From assembly GCF_900100395.1 (NCBI RefSeq), contig NZ_FNFB01000024.1:1-64000 (forward strand): a DNA stretch of 64,000 bases. The letters are read 5' to 3'. How positions within the stretch are numbered: position 1 is the stretch's first letter; each line of letters opens with the position of its first letter. This DNA comes from Nonomuraea maritima. GTDB lineage: Bacteria; Actinomycetota; Actinomycetes; Streptosporangiales; Streptosporangiaceae. Shown piece after piece: positions 1 to 8,783 of this stretch. Both the position numbers and the translations under genes were made by a program. The notes beneath the pieces were generated by a model, which worked only from the letters and a program-made list of their open reading frames with translations, did no database searches and was not told the DNA's origin.

Positions 1-78
1 CTCGCCGTACCCGTCGAGGGTGTACGAGCCGGGCTGGTCCCAGTTGGCGGTCAGGATCGGGGTGAGAGTGGTGCTCAT
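1..78 (-). CDS. nuoF: NADH-quinone oxidoreductase subunit F, N-terminal fragment
   Basis: Only the first 26 codons lie in the window; the gene runs off the left edge. The reading begins [19 protein letters not shown], the usual N-terminus of actinobacterial NuoF, the FMN/NADH-binding subunit of complex I. The ATG overlaps the nuoE stop codon in an ATGA arrangement, so the two are translationally coupled. The remaining nuo genes are expected beyond the edge. Confidence 0.85.
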   Translation of the reverse strand, partial: MSTTLTPILTANWDQPGSYTLDGYGE

Positions 79-731
79 GCCTCGGGCGCCTTCCATCCGT
101 TGGCCTTGGCGACCTTCAGACCCTCCAGCGACGCGCCGGCGGCCGACGGGCCCTCGCCCGCGCGGTCGTCGGGCAGTCCGGCGAGCACGCGCGAGGCTTC
201 CTTGAAGGTGCACAGCCGCTGCGGGCCGCGCGTCGGGCGGACGTCCTTGCCGGCGCGCAGGTCGTCGACCAGCTGCTTGGCCGACTCAGGAGTCTGGTTG
301 TCGAAGAACTCCCAGTTGACCATCATGACCGGGGCGAAGTCGCAGGCCGCGTTGCACTCGAGGCGCTCCAGCGAGACCTTGCCGTCGGAGGTCACCTCCT
401 CGTGGCCGACGCCGACGTGCTCCGACAGCTCTTCCCAGATCTGGTCGCCGCCCATGACGGCGCAGAGCGCGTTGATGCAGACGCCCACGTGGTAGTCGCC
501 GGCGGGCTTGCGCTTGTACATGGTGTAGAAGGTCGCGACGCCCGTGACCTCGGCCTTGCTGATGCCGAGCATCTCGGCGCAGAACTCCTGGCCGTCGTCG
601 GAGACGTAGCCGTCCTCCGACTGCACGAGGTGGAGCAGCGGCAGCAGGGCCGACCGCGTCTTCGGGTAACGGCCGATGATCTCCTTGGCGTCCCGTTCAA
701 GACGCTCCCGGATTTCCGGTGAATATGTCAC
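75..731 (-). CDS. nuoE: NADH-quinone oxidoreductase subunit E (24-kDa 2Fe-2S subunit)
   Basis: This 218-residue protein is the thioredoxin-fold 2Fe-2S subunit of the peripheral NADH-dehydrogenase arm of complex I. The four cluster cysteines are visible as CINALC (C-x4-C) and, about 35 residues later, CNAAC (C-x3-C). The last 40 or so residues form an Ala/Gly-rich tail beyond the core, as in other actinobacterial NuoE. The start is a GTG overlapping the nuoD stop (GTGA), and its own stop overlaps the nuoF start. It therefore sits inside one tightly coupled operon, nuoA to nuoF. Confidence 0.96.
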   Translation of the reverse strand: MTYSPEIRERLERDAKEIIGRYPKTRSALLPLLHLVQSEDGYVSDDGQEFCAEMLGISKAEVTGVATFYTMYKRKPAGDYHVGVCINALCAVMGGDQIWEELSEHVGVGHEEVTSDGKVSLERLECNAACDFAPVMMVNWEFFDNQTPESAKQLVDDLRAGKDVRPTRGPQRLCTFKEASRVLAGLPDDRAGEGPSAAGASLEGLKVAKANGWKAPEA

Positions 732-2053
732 CGGTCCACACCTCCCATGACGGGGTCGATAGAAGCCACCGCGGCGATCACGTCGGCGACCTGGCCGCCC
801 TCCGCCATCGCGGGGAAGGCCTGCAGGTTGCAGAAGGACGGCTCGCGGAAGTGCACGCGGTAGGGGCGGGTGCCGCCGTCGCTGACCACGTGGGCGCCGA
901 GCTCGCCCTTGGGCGACTCGATGCTGGCGTACGCCTGACCGGCCGGCACCCGGAACCCCTCGGTCACCAGCTTGAAGTGGTGGATGAGGGCCTCCATGGA
1001 GGTGCCCATGATGTGCGCGATGTGGTCGGGCGAGTTGCCGAACCCGTCGGGGCCGAGCGCGAGCTGCGCGGGCCAGCCGATCTTCTTGTCCTCGATCATG
1101 ACGGGCTCGCCCTTGAGCGGGCCGGCGATCCGGTCGAGAGCCTGCTCAATGATCTTGAGCGACTCCTCCATCTCCTTCATGCGGACGAGGTAGCGCGAGT
1201 AGACGTCGCAGCCGCGCTCGGTGGCGACGTCGAACTCGTACGTCTCGTAGCCGCAGTAGGGCTGCGACTTGCGCAGGTCCCACGGGAGGCCGGCGGCGCG
1301 CAGGATCGGGCCGGTGACGCCGAGCGCCATGCAGCCGGTCAGGTCGAGGTAGCCGACGTCCTTGGTACGGCGCACGTAGACCGGGTTGGCGTCGAGGAGC
1401 TTGCGGATGTCCTTGATCCGCTTGGGCATCTCCTTGAGGAACTCGCCGATCTTGTCGACCGCGCCCGCGGGCAGGTCGACGCTCACGCCGCCCGGCCGGA
1501 TGTAGGCGTGGTTCATGCGCAGACCGGTGATGTACTCGAACAGGTCCATGATCATTTCGCGATCGCGGTACCCGAAGAGGAACGGCGTCGTCGCGCCCAG
1601 CTCCATGCCGAACGTGCCCATGGCCACCAGGTGCGAGGAGATGCGGTTGAGCTCCATCATCAGCACGCGGATGGCCTGCGCCCGGTCAGGGATGCGGTCG
1701 GTGATGCCGAGCAGCTTCTCCACGCCGAGGCAGTACGCCGTCTCGTTGAAGATCGGCGAGAGGTAGTCCATGCGGGTCACGAACGTGGTGCCCTGCGTCC
1801 ACGTCCGGAACTCCATGTTCTTCTCGATGCCGGTGTGCAGGTAACCGATGACGCTGCGCGCCTCGGTCACCGTCTCGCCGTCGAGCGTCAGCACGAGCCG
1901 GAGCACGCCGTGCGTGGACGGGTGCTGCGGGCCCATGTTGACGACGAGGCGCTCGTCCTCGGTATCACGCACGCCCGCGACGACCTGGTCCCAGTCGGCG
2001 CCGTTGACCGAGTAGACCTTGCCCTCGGTGGCCTCGTCATAAGCGGTGCTCAT
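728..2053 (-). CDS. nuoD: NADH-quinone oxidoreductase subunit D (49-kDa subunit)
   Basis: This 441-residue protein is the 49-kDa-type subunit of the complex I connecting module, which with NuoB lines the quinone-binding chamber. The family signature [13 protein letters not shown] occurs near residue 40, and the conserved stretch [15 protein letters not shown] near residue 375. Its length is normal for the family. The ATG follows a strong AGGAGG-type ribosome site and overlaps the nuoC stop by 4 nt. It is coupled on both sides in the nuo operon. Confidence 0.97.
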   Translation of the reverse strand: MSTAYDEATEGKVYSVNGADWDQVVAGVRDTEDERLVVNMGPQHPSTHGVLRLVLTLDGETVTEARSVIGYLHTGIEKNMEFRTWTQGTTFVTRMDYLSPIFNETAYCLGVEKLLGITDRIPDRAQAIRVLMMELNRISSHLVAMGTFGMELGATTPFLFGYRDREMIMDLFEYITGLRMNHAYIRPGGVSVDLPAGAVDKIGEFLKEMPKRIKDIRKLLDANPVYVRRTKDVGYLDLTGCMALGVTGPILRAAGLPWDLRKSQPYCGYETYEFDVATERGCDVYSRYLVRMKEMEESLKIIEQALDRIAGPLKGEPVMIEDKKIGWPAQLALGPDGFGNSPDHIAHIMGTSMEALIHHFKLVTEGFRVPAGQAYASIESPKGELGAHVVSDGGTRPYRVHFREPSFCNLQAFPAMAEGGQVADVIAAVASIDPVMGGVDR

Positions 2054-2745
2054 GAGTAGCTCCTCCTCTGGTCGGGCGACGGGATGGTGGCGCCGCGGTA
2101 TTCGACCGGGATGCCGCCCAGCGGGTAGTCCTTGCGCTGGGGGTGACCGTCCCAGTCGTCCGGCATCATGATCCGGGTGAGCGCGGGGTGACCGTCGAAA
2201 ACGATGCCGAAGAAGTCGTACGTCTCGCGCTCATGCCAGTCGTGACCAGGGTAAACGCCCACGGTCGATGGAATGTGCGGGTCGCTGTCCGGGCAGCTCA
2301 CCTCGAGGCGCACGCGCCTGTTGTGGGTGATCGAGCACAGGTGGTAGACGGCGTGCAGCTCCTCGCCCGTCAGGTACGGGTAGTGCACCCCAGAGACGCC
2401 GAGCGACAGCTCGAAGCGCAGGGCGGGGTCGTCGCGCAGCTTCTGGGAGACCTCGACCAGGCGCTCGCGCTTGACGTGCAGGGTCAACTCGCCGCGGTCG
2501 ACGACCACGCGCTCGATGGCGTCGTCGAGCCCGAGGCTGTCGACGATCTCGTCGAAGTAGCTGCCGTACGGACGCGGCGTCGCGAGCTGCGGCTGGCGGC
2601 GGACGACGAGGCCGCCGTAGCCGGAGGTGTCGCCGGAGTCCTGGGCGCCGAACATGCCGTGCCGGGCGACCGGCGGCTCCTGCGCCTGCGGTACGTCGGG
2701 AACCTGAGCGTCAGGGACCTCAGGGAGGTTGTCGGGCGAGGTCAC
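2050..2745 (-). CDS. nuoC: NADH-quinone oxidoreductase subunit C (30-kDa subunit)
   Basis: The protein has 231 residues from a GTG start that overlaps the nuoB stop (GTGA). The frame stays open far upstream inside nuoB, but that part is a shadow of nuoB and the product begins [15 protein letters not shown] proline-rich N-terminal 50 residues precede the 30-kDa domain, whose signature is [20 protein letters not shown], followed by RKDYPLGG. It forms the NuoCD connecting module next to NuoB. Confidence 0.95.
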   Translation of the reverse strand: MTSPDNLPEVPDAQVPDVPQAQEPPVARHGMFGAQDSGDTSGYGGLVVRRQPQLATPRPYGSYFDEIVDSLGLDDAIERVVVDRGELTLHVKRERLVEVSQKLRDDPALRFELSLGVSGVHYPYLTGEELHAVYHLCSITHNRRVRLEVSCPDSDPHIPSTVGVYPGHDWHERETYDFFGIVFDGHPALTRIMMPDDWDGHPQRKDYPLGGIPVEYRGATIPSPDQRRSYS

Positions 2746-3293
2746 TTCGCGGCCCCCTGATCGATCAGCGGCAGCGTGCGCAGCGCCTGCAGCTCGAGGT
2801 CCTCGATCTGCTTGGCGCGGTGGGCGCCGAACTTCATGTTCTGGATCTTGTCGTGCAGCTTCACGATCGCGTCGATCAGCATCTCGGGCCGCGGCGGGCA
2901 GCCGGGCAGGTAGATGTCGACCGGCACGACGTGGTCGACGCCCTGCACGATGGCGTAGTTGTTGAACATGCCGCCGCTGGAGGCGCACACGCCCATGGAG
3001 ATGACCCACTTGGGCTCGGCCATCTGGTCGTAGATCTGGCGGAGCACGGGGGCCATCTTCTGCGACACGCGACCGGCCACGATCATGAGGTCGGCCTGGC
3101 GAGGAGACGCCGAAGCGCGCTCCATGCCGAAGCGCGCGAGGTCGTAGTGGGGGCCACCCGTGGCCATCAGCTCGATGGCGCAGCACGCGAGGCCGAACGT
3201 GGCCGGCCACACGGAGCTCTTACGCGCCCACCCGGCGGCGGCCTCGACCGTGCTGAGGATGAACCCGCTGGGGAGTTTCTCTTCAAGTCCCAT
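2742..3293 (-). CDS. nuoB: NADH-quinone oxidoreductase subunit B (N2 cluster subunit)
   Basis: This 183-residue protein carries the terminal 4Fe-4S cluster N2 of complex I, which hands electrons to menaquinone. Ligand cysteines are visible in LACCAIELM (adjacent pair), in [10 protein letters not shown] and in [10 protein letters not shown]. The start at [10 protein letters not shown] is chosen because the upstream open frame lies inside nuoA. Two bases separate it from the nuoA stop, and its own stop overlaps nuoC. Confidence 0.96.
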   Translation of the reverse strand: MGLEEKLPSGFILSTVEAAAGWARKSSVWPATFGLACCAIELMATGGPHYDLARFGMERASASPRQADLMIVAGRVSQKMAPVLRQIYDQMAEPKWVISMGVCASSGGMFNNYAIVQGVDHVVPVDIYLPGCPPRPEMLIDAIVKLHDKIQNMKFGAHRAKQIEDLELQALRTLPLIDQGAAK

Positions 3294-3295
3294 TT

Positions 3296-3691
3296 TCAGT
3301 CCCAGTCCAGACCCTTGCGGCGCCACACGTACGCGTAGGCGACGAGCACGGTGACGATGAACAGAACCATCTCGACGAGCCCGAACAGTCCGAGGCCGGA
3401 GAAGATTTGCTGGCCCGCGTCGTTCGTCTGCTGCGCGAACGAGACCGCCCACGGGTAGAGGAAGATGATCTCGATGTCGAAGACGATGAAGAGCATCGCC
3501 GTGATCATGTATTTGAGCGGGAACCGTCCACCACCGACAGGCTGGGGCGTCGGCTCGATACCGCATTCGTAGGCGTCGAGCTTGGCGCGGTTCCAGCGCT
3601 TGGGACCGGTGAAGGGAGCGATGGCGACCGAGAAGATCGCGAAGCCCCCCGCGAGAACGGCGAGCACCAGGATGGGCACGTAAAGGTCCAT
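3296..3691 (-). CDS. nuoA: NADH-quinone oxidoreductase subunit A
   Basis: This 131-residue membrane protein is the small ND3-like subunit of complex I. It shows three membrane helices: residues 4-27, about 63-83 and about 97-120. The conserved loop [11 protein letters not shown], which carries the reactive cysteine near the quinone site, lies between helices 1 and 2. A strong AGGAGG site precedes the ATG. It is the first nuo gene, only 64 nt after the menaquinone-reductase-like gene, and probably shares its transcript. Confidence 0.96.
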   Translation of the reverse strand: MDLYVPILVLAVLAGGFAIFSVAIAPFTGPKRWNRAKLDAYECGIEPTPQPVGGGRFPLKYMITAMLFIVFDIEIIFLYPWAVSFAQQTNDAGQQIFSGLGLFGLVEMVLFIVTVLVAYAYVWRRKGLDWD

Positions 3692-3755
3692 CGCTACGCC
3701 TCCTCTGGAGTCGCCGTGCGCGCGGGCGCGCAGGCGGATCTGTGAGTAGTGAGAT

Positions 3756-5030
3756 TCATGCTGGTGGCGCGACCTTCGAGAGTGCGTTGATGATCATGTC
3801 CGACGCATCGCCTCGCCGGTCGGTGAGATTACCAAGGAGTTTGAGCGCGAAGCGCATCAGCCTCGGGTGAGGCAGTCCGTGCCTGGTGCCGACGCTCATG
3901 ACACCGGGCTTCCCGATCGCCTCGACGAACCATCGGCCCAGGGTGAAGTAGCCGCCGTAGGCGTCCTTCAGCACCTGAGGATAGGTCCGCAGGATCCGCT
4001 CGCGCTGCGCGGGCGTGGTGCCCTTGAGCGCCTTGGCGATGATCTCGGCGGCGATCTCGCCCGTCTCCATGGCGTAGGCGATGCCCTCGCCGTTGAACGG
4101 GTTGATCGATCCGCCGGAGTCTCCGACGAGCACCAGGCCGCGGGTGTAGTGCGGCTGGCGGTTGAAGGCCATCGGGAGCGCGGCGCCGCGGATGGGCCCC
4201 GTCATGTTCTCCTCGGTGAAGCCCCATTCCTCAGGCATCGACCGGCACCAGCGCCGCAACAGGTCGCGGTAGTCGATGTTCTTGAACTGGGCGCTCGTGT
4301 TGAGCAGCCCGAGCCCGACGTTGGCGGTGCCGTCGCCGACGCCGAAGACCCAGCCGTAGCCGGGCAGCAGCGTGTCGCCGTCCCGCAGCTCCAGCCAGGT
4401 CTCGAGGTAGTCGTCGTCGTGACGCGGGCTCTCGAAGTAGGTGCGCACGGCCACGCCCATCGGGCGGTCCTCGCGCTTGTGCAGGCCCATGCCGAGGGCG
4501 AGGCGGGTGCTGTTGCCGTCGGCGGCCACGACCACGCGGCCGCGGTACTCGCGGCCGTCCTTGGTGGTCACGCCGACGATGTGGCCGCTGCGGTCGTCGA
4601 GCACCGGACCGGTGACGGTGGTGCCCTCCATGAGGCGCGCGCCGTTCTTGACCGCGTTGGCGGCCATGATCTCGTCGAAGTCCTGGCGCGTGCGGACGAG
4701 CCCGAAGTCGGGGAATCGTTCAAGCTGCGGCCAGTCGAGCTCGAAGCGCAGGCCGCCGCCGACGACGCGCAGGCCCTTGTTACGGATCCAGCCGGGCGCG
4801 TCGATGTCGATGCCCATGTTGAGCAGTTGCCTGACGGCACGCGGGGTCAGGCCGTCGCCGCAGACCTTCTCCCTGGGGAACCGGGTCTTCTCGAGCAGCA
4901 GCACGTCGTACCCCGCGCGGGCGAGGTAGAAGGCGGTGGCGGAGCCGGCGGGACCTGCGCCGACGACGATGACGTCGGCATCGACAGTGCTCATGGGCGC
5001 GCCTGCTTCCCCGTTCGTGCGCTCAGACAT
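3756..5030 (-). CDS. Geranylgeranyl reductase family FAD oxidoreductase (probable MenJ-type menaquinone reductase)
   Basis: This 424-residue flavoprotein has an N-terminal FAD-binding motif, DVIVVGAGPAGSATAFYLA (residues 19-37), and the second family motif GLVLVGDSGGSINPFNGEG. The family saturates isoprenoid double bonds. In mycobacteria the relative MenJ reduces one unit of the menaquinone side chain, and this role is inferred here because the gene sits directly upstream of nuoA and next to menG. The start is uncertain: the ATG at 5030 lacks a clear ribosome site, whereas the ATG at 4994 (MSTVDADVIVV) has a modest purine-rich one. A Rex-type palindrome about 100 nt upstream suggests repression at low NADH/NAD ratio. 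Confidence 0.85.
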   Translation of the reverse strand: MSERTNGEAGAPMSTVDADVIVVGAGPAGSATAFYLARAGYDVLLLEKTRFPREKVCGDGLTPRAVRQLLNMGIDIDAPGWIRNKGLRVVGGGLRFELDWPQLERFPDFGLVRTRQDFDEIMAANAVKNGARLMEGTTVTGPVLDDRSGHIVGVTTKDGREYRGRVVVAADGNSTRLALGMGLHKREDRPMGVAVRTYFESPRHDDDYLETWLELRDGDTLLPGYGWVFGVGDGTANVGLGLLNTSAQFKNIDYRDLLRRWCRSMPEEWGFTEENMTGPIRGAALPMAFNRQPHYTRGLVLVGDSGGSINPFNGEGIAYAMETGEIAAEIIAKALKGTTPAQRERILRTYPQVLKDAYGGYFTLGRWFVEAIGKPGVMSVGTRHGLPHPRLMRFALKLLGNLTDRRGDASDMIINALSKVAPPA

Positions 5031-5572
5031 CGCGGTCTCGCGGCGGGTCGGCGGGCGGCTGTTGGCACGGTCACTGGACTGTCCTGTCCCTACACGCTCG
5101 AAGGCCTCGGGGTTTGGCGCCTTCGTTCCTTTGTGAACCCCTTCACAAACTTATCGGCCCGCAGTCTACTGCTTTTCGCGTACATAGTGGCAGCCGGGGG
5201 CCCAGGCGTGTGATCGGTGTGGACGGCGTGCCGGCTGGGCCGCAAGCTCATGATCATCATTGTGGTGCGGCGGCCGGGCGGCGCCCGCCGGGGACGGGGC
5301 GCCCGATGGACGACGCAACCCCTGCCGCCGCGCGGATTCGCGGGCCTCCGCAGCTCAGCACCGCCTCTCCGGCGGTGGAACGGCCGGCGGATTTCACCGG
5401 CCGGCTGCGAGATTCTCCGAATCGTTACCGGACGAGGTGATTTGAATTTCAACGAAAACTCCGGCCACGCGGCAGGGGGCGCTGAATTGCGCGTGTCCCG
5501 TACGTCCGTCCCGGCATTACGGTTTGGTGAAAAATCGTATTTCGGGGACCCCGTACGGCGAGTCGCGAAATT
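5031..5572. other. Intergenic regulatory stretch between menaquinone reductase and menG
   Basis: About 540 bases hold no convincing gene. The right half (about 5430-5560) is AT-richer than its surroundings. Apart from the Rex palindrome I see only short dyads and no recognisable RNA gene. The long 5' region before the reductase could contain the nuo-operon leader. Confidence 0.5.
5130..5149. promoter_or_regulatory. Rex operator upstream of the menaquinone reductase-nuo cluster
   Basis: A perfect inverted repeat has 8-nt arms TTTGTGAA and TTCACAAA around CCCC. This exactly fits the actinobacterial Rex site TTGTGAANNNNTTCACAA. It lies 100 nt before the reductase start, in an AT-richer stretch, and a -10-like TAAGTT (5148-5153, minus strand) abuts it. 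Rex itself is encoded at 23725-24402. In Streptomyces, Rex is known to act on nuo and rex-hem promoters, which supports the call. Confidence 0.85.
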
Positions 5573-6289
5573 TCAGGCCGGCTTGAAGCCCCGGTGCATG
5601 GCGACGATGCCCATCGTGAGGTTGCGCCAGGCGACCCGCTCCCAACCGGCCCGCTGCACGATGCGGGCCAGCGTGGGCTGGTCGGGCCAGTCGCGGATCG
5701 ACTCGGCGAGGTACTCGTAGGAGTCGTCGTTGGACCCGAACACCTGGGCCACCTTGGGCAGCAGCTTCATCAGGTATTCGCGGTAGACGAGGTCGAACGG
5801 CGCGAACGTCACGTGGGAGAACTCGAGGACCACCAGCCGCCCGCCCGGCCTGGTCACCCGCAGCATCTCGCGCAGCGCCGCCTCGGTGTCGTGCACGTTG
5901 CGCAGCGCCACCGAGATCGTCACCGCGTCGAACGCGTCGTCGGCGAACGGCAGCCGCATCGCGTCACCCGCGACGAACGGCACGCCCGGGCCGCTCAGCG
6001 CGTTGCCGCCGTGGCGGCGCACACCGGTGCGCAGCATGCCGAGGGAGAAGTCGGAGGCGATCGCCCGCGCGCCCAGCGTGGTGAACGCGTCGGTCGAGGT
6101 GCCGGTGCCGGCCCCGAGGTCGAGCACGAGCTCGCCCGGCCCCGCGTCGACGGCCGCGGCGACCGCCTTGCGCCAGAGCCGCACCTGGCCCAGCGAGATC
6201 ACGTCATTGACCAGGTCATAACGCCGGGCGGTGCGATCGAACATCGCAGCGACCTCGTCCGGCTGTTTGTCCAACTGAGCGCGCGTCAT
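5573..6289 (-). CDS. menG: Demethylmenaquinone methyltransferase
   Basis: This 238-residue SAM-dependent methyltransferase of the UbiE/MenG family catalyses the last step of menaquinone synthesis. Motif I is [15 protein letters not shown] (near residue 55). The UbiE signatures are [18 protein letters not shown] near the N-terminus and [20 protein letters not shown] in the middle. There is no Shine-Dalgarno sequence; a TAGGCT box ends exactly 7 nt before the ATG, suggesting a leaderless mRNA. Its place beside the quinone reductase and nuo genes groups quinone finishing with complex I. Confidence 0.94.
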   Translation of the reverse strand: MTRAQLDKQPDEVAAMFDRTARRYDLVNDVISLGQVRLWRKAVAAAVDAGPGELVLDLGAGTGTSTDAFTTLGARAIASDFSLGMLRTGVRRHGGNALSGPGVPFVAGDAMRLPFADDAFDAVTISVALRNVHDTEAALREMLRVTRPGGRLVVLEFSHVTFAPFDLVYREYLMKLLPKVAQVFGSNDDSYEYLAESIRDWPDQPTLARIVQRAGWERVAWRNLTMGIVAMHRGFKPA

Positions 6290-6397
6290 GACGCACAGCC
6301 TATGGGGACGGCCGGGCCGTCCTCGCGCCTCCCCGGCCTACACGTGATCAACGTAAAGTAGCCGCACGTTTACAGAACGTCTGCTAGATATTGGCGA

Positions 6398-7603
6398 ATG
6401 CTTGCTCGTGTCGCCCTTGCGGCGTTCATCGCCACAGCCCCCGTCGCGCACACCGGCATCGTCTCGGCGAACCCGGTCGACAACACGCCCCACGTGCTCG
6501 ACGGCATCGTCAACGCGATCACCGTCGTGGGTCGCACCGTGGTCGTCGGCGGCTCGTTCGGCGAGGTCAGCGACGCTGCGCGGCGCACGGTCCACGCCCG
6601 CTCCAATCTCTTCGCGTACGACCTGGTCACCGGCCGCATCCTGACCGGCTTCGCGCCCGACGTGGGCGGGCCCGTCCACGCCCTGGCCCCCGGCGACGGC
6701 GGCACCGTCTACGTCGGCGGCGACTTCTGGGGCGTCAACCACCGCACGCCCCGAGCGCTGGCCCGGCTGAGCCTGTCCGACGGCTCCAGCGTGTCCGGTT
6801 TCACACCGAACGTCGGCGGCGGCATGGTCACGACGCTGGCCAGGCAGGGCTCGCGGCTCTACGTCGGCGGCGACTTCATCACCCCGCGCACCGCGCTGGC
6901 CCGGCTCAACGCCACCACGGGCGCGGCCGACCCGTCGTTCGCCGTCACGCCAGGGCGGTCGCTGGCCTCACAGGTGAAGGTGCACGCCCTCGCGCTCTCG
7001 CGCGACAGGCTGCTCGTCGACGGCTCGTTCACCACGCTCGACGGCAAGTCACGGCCGCAGCTCGGCCTCATCGACGTGAGCGGCCGCACGGCCAAGGTCG
7101 CCCCCTGGCGCTCCGACACCTACGCCGCCAAGTGCGCCGACGAGTTCCCCTCGTACGTACGGGGCCTCGACTTCGCCCCCGACGGGCGCTATTTCGTGGT
7201 CGTCACCACGGGCGGCACGAAGGGCGGCATCTGCGACACGGCCGCCAGGTTCGAGACGTATGCCAAGGGCTCGAAGATCAAGCCGACCTGGGTCAACGCC
7301 ACCGGAGGCGACTCTCTCTACTCGGTCGCGGTGACCGGCGCCGCGGTCTACGTCGGCGGGCACCAGCGCTGGCTGGACAACCCGAAGGGCCGCGACTCGG
7401 CCGGGCCCGGCGCGGTGCCGCGGCCGGGCATCGGGGCCATTCACCCCGGCACAGGAAAGGCCCTGAGTTGGAATCCGACCCGCGAGCGCGGCATCGGGGT
7501 GAAGGCGTTTCACGCCCACAGCCGCGGCCTCCTCGTCGGAAGCGACACGACGAGGCTCGGACGGGAGTACCATGCCCGGATTGGCATGTTCCCCCGAACC
7601 TAG
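6398..7603 (+). CDS. Secreted beta-propeller-like repeat protein
   Basis: This 401-residue protein begins with a Sec-type signal (MLARVALAAFIATAPVAHTG, probable cleavage after VSANP or nearby). The mature part contains repeated YVGGDF or VVGGSF strands (near residues 46, 107, 144 and 320), each followed by a segment of the LARL or LFAYDL type. This is the pattern of delta-60/PQQ-like beta-propeller repeats found in secreted actinobacterial proteins. No catalytic motif is seen. A degenerate TAGATA box ends 7 nt before the ATG, possibly leaderless. Its stop overlaps the convergent DUF4229 stop by 4 nt. The function is unknown. Confidence 0.75.
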   Translation: MLARVALAAFIATAPVAHTGIVSANPVDNTPHVLDGIVNAITVVGRTVVVGGSFGEVSDAARRTVHARSNLFAYDLVTGRILTGFAPDVGGPVHALAPGDGGTVYVGGDFWGVNHRTPRALARLSLSDGSSVSGFTPNVGGGMVTTLARQGSRLYVGGDFITPRTALARLNATTGAADPSFAVTPGRSLASQVKVHALALSRDRLLVDGSFTTLDGKSRPQLGLIDVSGRTAKVAPWRSDTYAAKCADEFPSYVRGLDFAPDGRYFVVVTTGGTKGGICDTAARFETYAKGSKIKPTWVNATGGDSLYSVAVTGAAVYVGGHQRWLDNPKGRDSAGPGAVPRPGIGAIHPGTGKALSWNPTRERGIGVKAFHAHSRGLLVGSDTTRLGREYHARIGMFPRT

Positions 7604-7818
7604 TCGCTTTGCGGCTTCGGGCGGTTGATCCTGTTGCTGATGCGTTCGCTCATGGCGTCACGCTGCTTCGACAGCAGGACGTAGCTCACCACGCCGCTGA
7701 TCACAAAGGACGCGACGATCAGCACGAACGGGTTACTGAGGCCGAGCAGGAGCAGAAGACCACCTGTCACGACAAACAACAGGACCCGCAACAGGGTGTA
7801 AACGAGAACTGGACGCAC
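7600..7818 (-). CDS. DUF4229 small membrane protein
   Basis: This protein of 72 residues begins VRPVLVYTLLRVLLF at a GTG. The frame is open upstream to a GTG at 7875, but a TAACCT box ends exactly 7 nt before the GTG at 7818, and homologues start at this point, so I prefer the shorter form. Two hydrophobic helices are followed by a basic tail with SKQRDAMSERISNRI. This is the usual architecture of the actinobacterial DUF4229 family, whose function is unknown. Its 3' end overlaps the convergent propeller gene. Confidence 0.75.
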   Translation of the reverse strand: MRPVLVYTLLRVLLFVVTGGLLLLLGLSNPFVLIVASFVISGVVSYVLLSKQRDAMSERISNRINRPKPQSD

Positions 7819-7919
7819 ACCCACGAGGTTACTCGGACTCGGCCTCAGGTCGCTCTTCGCATCTGGCGCGGGCACTGCTAGTGTTCCCAGTTAGGGAGTT
7901 TCGTAAAGAAACACCCACG

Positions 7920-7938
7920 AGAGCCCCAAAGAGGCTCT
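7920..7938. terminator. Small hairpin in the DUF4229-bldC intergenic region
   Basis: The arms AGAGCC and GGCTCT enclose a 7-nt loop. It stands in an AT-rich 200-base stretch between divergent genes and has no T-tract, so it could equally be part of the bldC-like leader or an operator. Confidence 0.25.
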
Positions 7939-8075
7939 ATCATATAACAATCGGGCAGTCAGCTGATAACAACCCGTGATCTTTGTAGAAAACCACGGAT
8001 AAATCAGGCTTCGCTCGACACACTGGTTACCTGTCCGCCCGCTGGCAGGAAGCGGGATGCGAGGGGGAGAGATTG

Positions 8076-8297
8076 GTGGAGAGTAGCAGCGAGCGTCTGC
8101 TGACGCCGGGAGAGGTTGCCGCCCTCTTCCGGGTTGACCCAAAGACGGTTACACGCTGGGCAGCGGCAGGCCGCATCAGCAGTATCCGCACCCCCGGAGG
8201 GCACCGGCGCTTCCGCGAGTCGGAAGTCCACGCCCTTCTCCGAGGCGAGGACGTTCTCACGGCCGACAGGCCTGCAGGTGAGTCCCCGCGCGTCTGA
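8076..8297 (+). CDS. BldC-like MerR-type DNA-binding protein
   Basis: This 73-residue protein is almost entirely a winged helix-turn-helix of the MerR/excisionase class: LLTPGEVAALFRVDPKTV, TRWAAAGRISSIRTPGG, HRRFRE. It closely matches the layout of Streptomyces BldC, a developmental regulator that binds DNA cooperatively through a lone MerR-like domain. A GGGGGAGA ribosome site places the start at the GTG at 8076; a TTG three bases earlier is less likely. The tail after LLRGED is variable. It is either the BldC orthologue or a close paralogue; its genomic neighbours do not decide this. Confidence 0.8.
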   Translation: MESSSERLLTPGEVAALFRVDPKTVTRWAAAGRISSIRTPGGHRRFRESEVHALLRGEDVLTADRPAGESPRV

Positions 8298-8530
8298 CGT
8301 TCCGTCACGGTGACCTTGCGTCAGGTGGGCCGTCCACAACGGTTCCGCCGCGGGAGCAACCTCTGTCCCGATCGCAAGGCTCACCGCTGGCGGAACCCAC
8401 TGTTCGTGTGCTTCCCGGCGACACTTCGGCACGGCGGAGCACGGGGCGGCGCCATCCGCCGACCGTGGCTGGCGCCTGTCCGTCGCTCGTTCGAGCCCCA
8501 CGTTGACGCCCCTTCGCGCAGGCCCCTCGT

Positions 8531-8773
8531 TCAGGTCTCGTCCTGCTGGGCCTTGTAGGCCAGGAACTCCCGTTCCAGCTCGTCGTTCTCCTCTTCCCAG
8601 CGCCGGCGGCGCAGCAGCGCCTCCTCCTCGGTCAGCGACTCGGGCAGCCACTGCTCGTAGTCGGGGTCACCTGGCAGGACCTCCACGTACGCGTTGCCGA
8701 TCAGACGCCCGTCCTCGCTGGTCAGGCTCCTCGGCACGCGAAGGGTCCCGTCCGCGAGCCGGATGACGTACAT
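8531..8773 (-). CDS. Small acidic hypothetical protein downstream of the zincin gene
   Basis: This 80-residue protein begins MYVIRLADGTLRVPRSL and ends in a highly charged helix (EEEALLRRRRWEEENDELER). An AGGTGATC ribosome site precedes the ATG and only 10 nt separate it from the zinc-protease-like gene, so the two are co-transcribed. I do not recognise a family. The arrangement of a small charged protein behind a peptidase allows an inhibitor, immunity or adaptor role, but nothing in the sequence proves one. Confidence 0.65.
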   Translation of the reverse strand: MYVIRLADGTLRVPRSLTSEDGRLIGNAYVEVLPGDPDYEQWLPESLTEEEALLRRRRWEEENDELEREFLAYKAQQDET

Positions 8774-8783
8774 CGCCGATCAC

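Noticed and set aside
719-2059. A 446-codon open frame antisense to nuoD
   Set aside because: It is rich in His, Val, Asp and Ala as expected for a shadow frame, and nuoD is unambiguous.
3867-5213. A 448-codon open frame antisense to the menaquinone reductase-like gene
   Set aside because: It is a shadow frame with no domain, and it crosses the Rex operator.
8004-8651. A 215-codon frame antisense to the bldC-like gene
   Set aside because: It is a shadow frame; the plus-strand winged-helix protein is clear.
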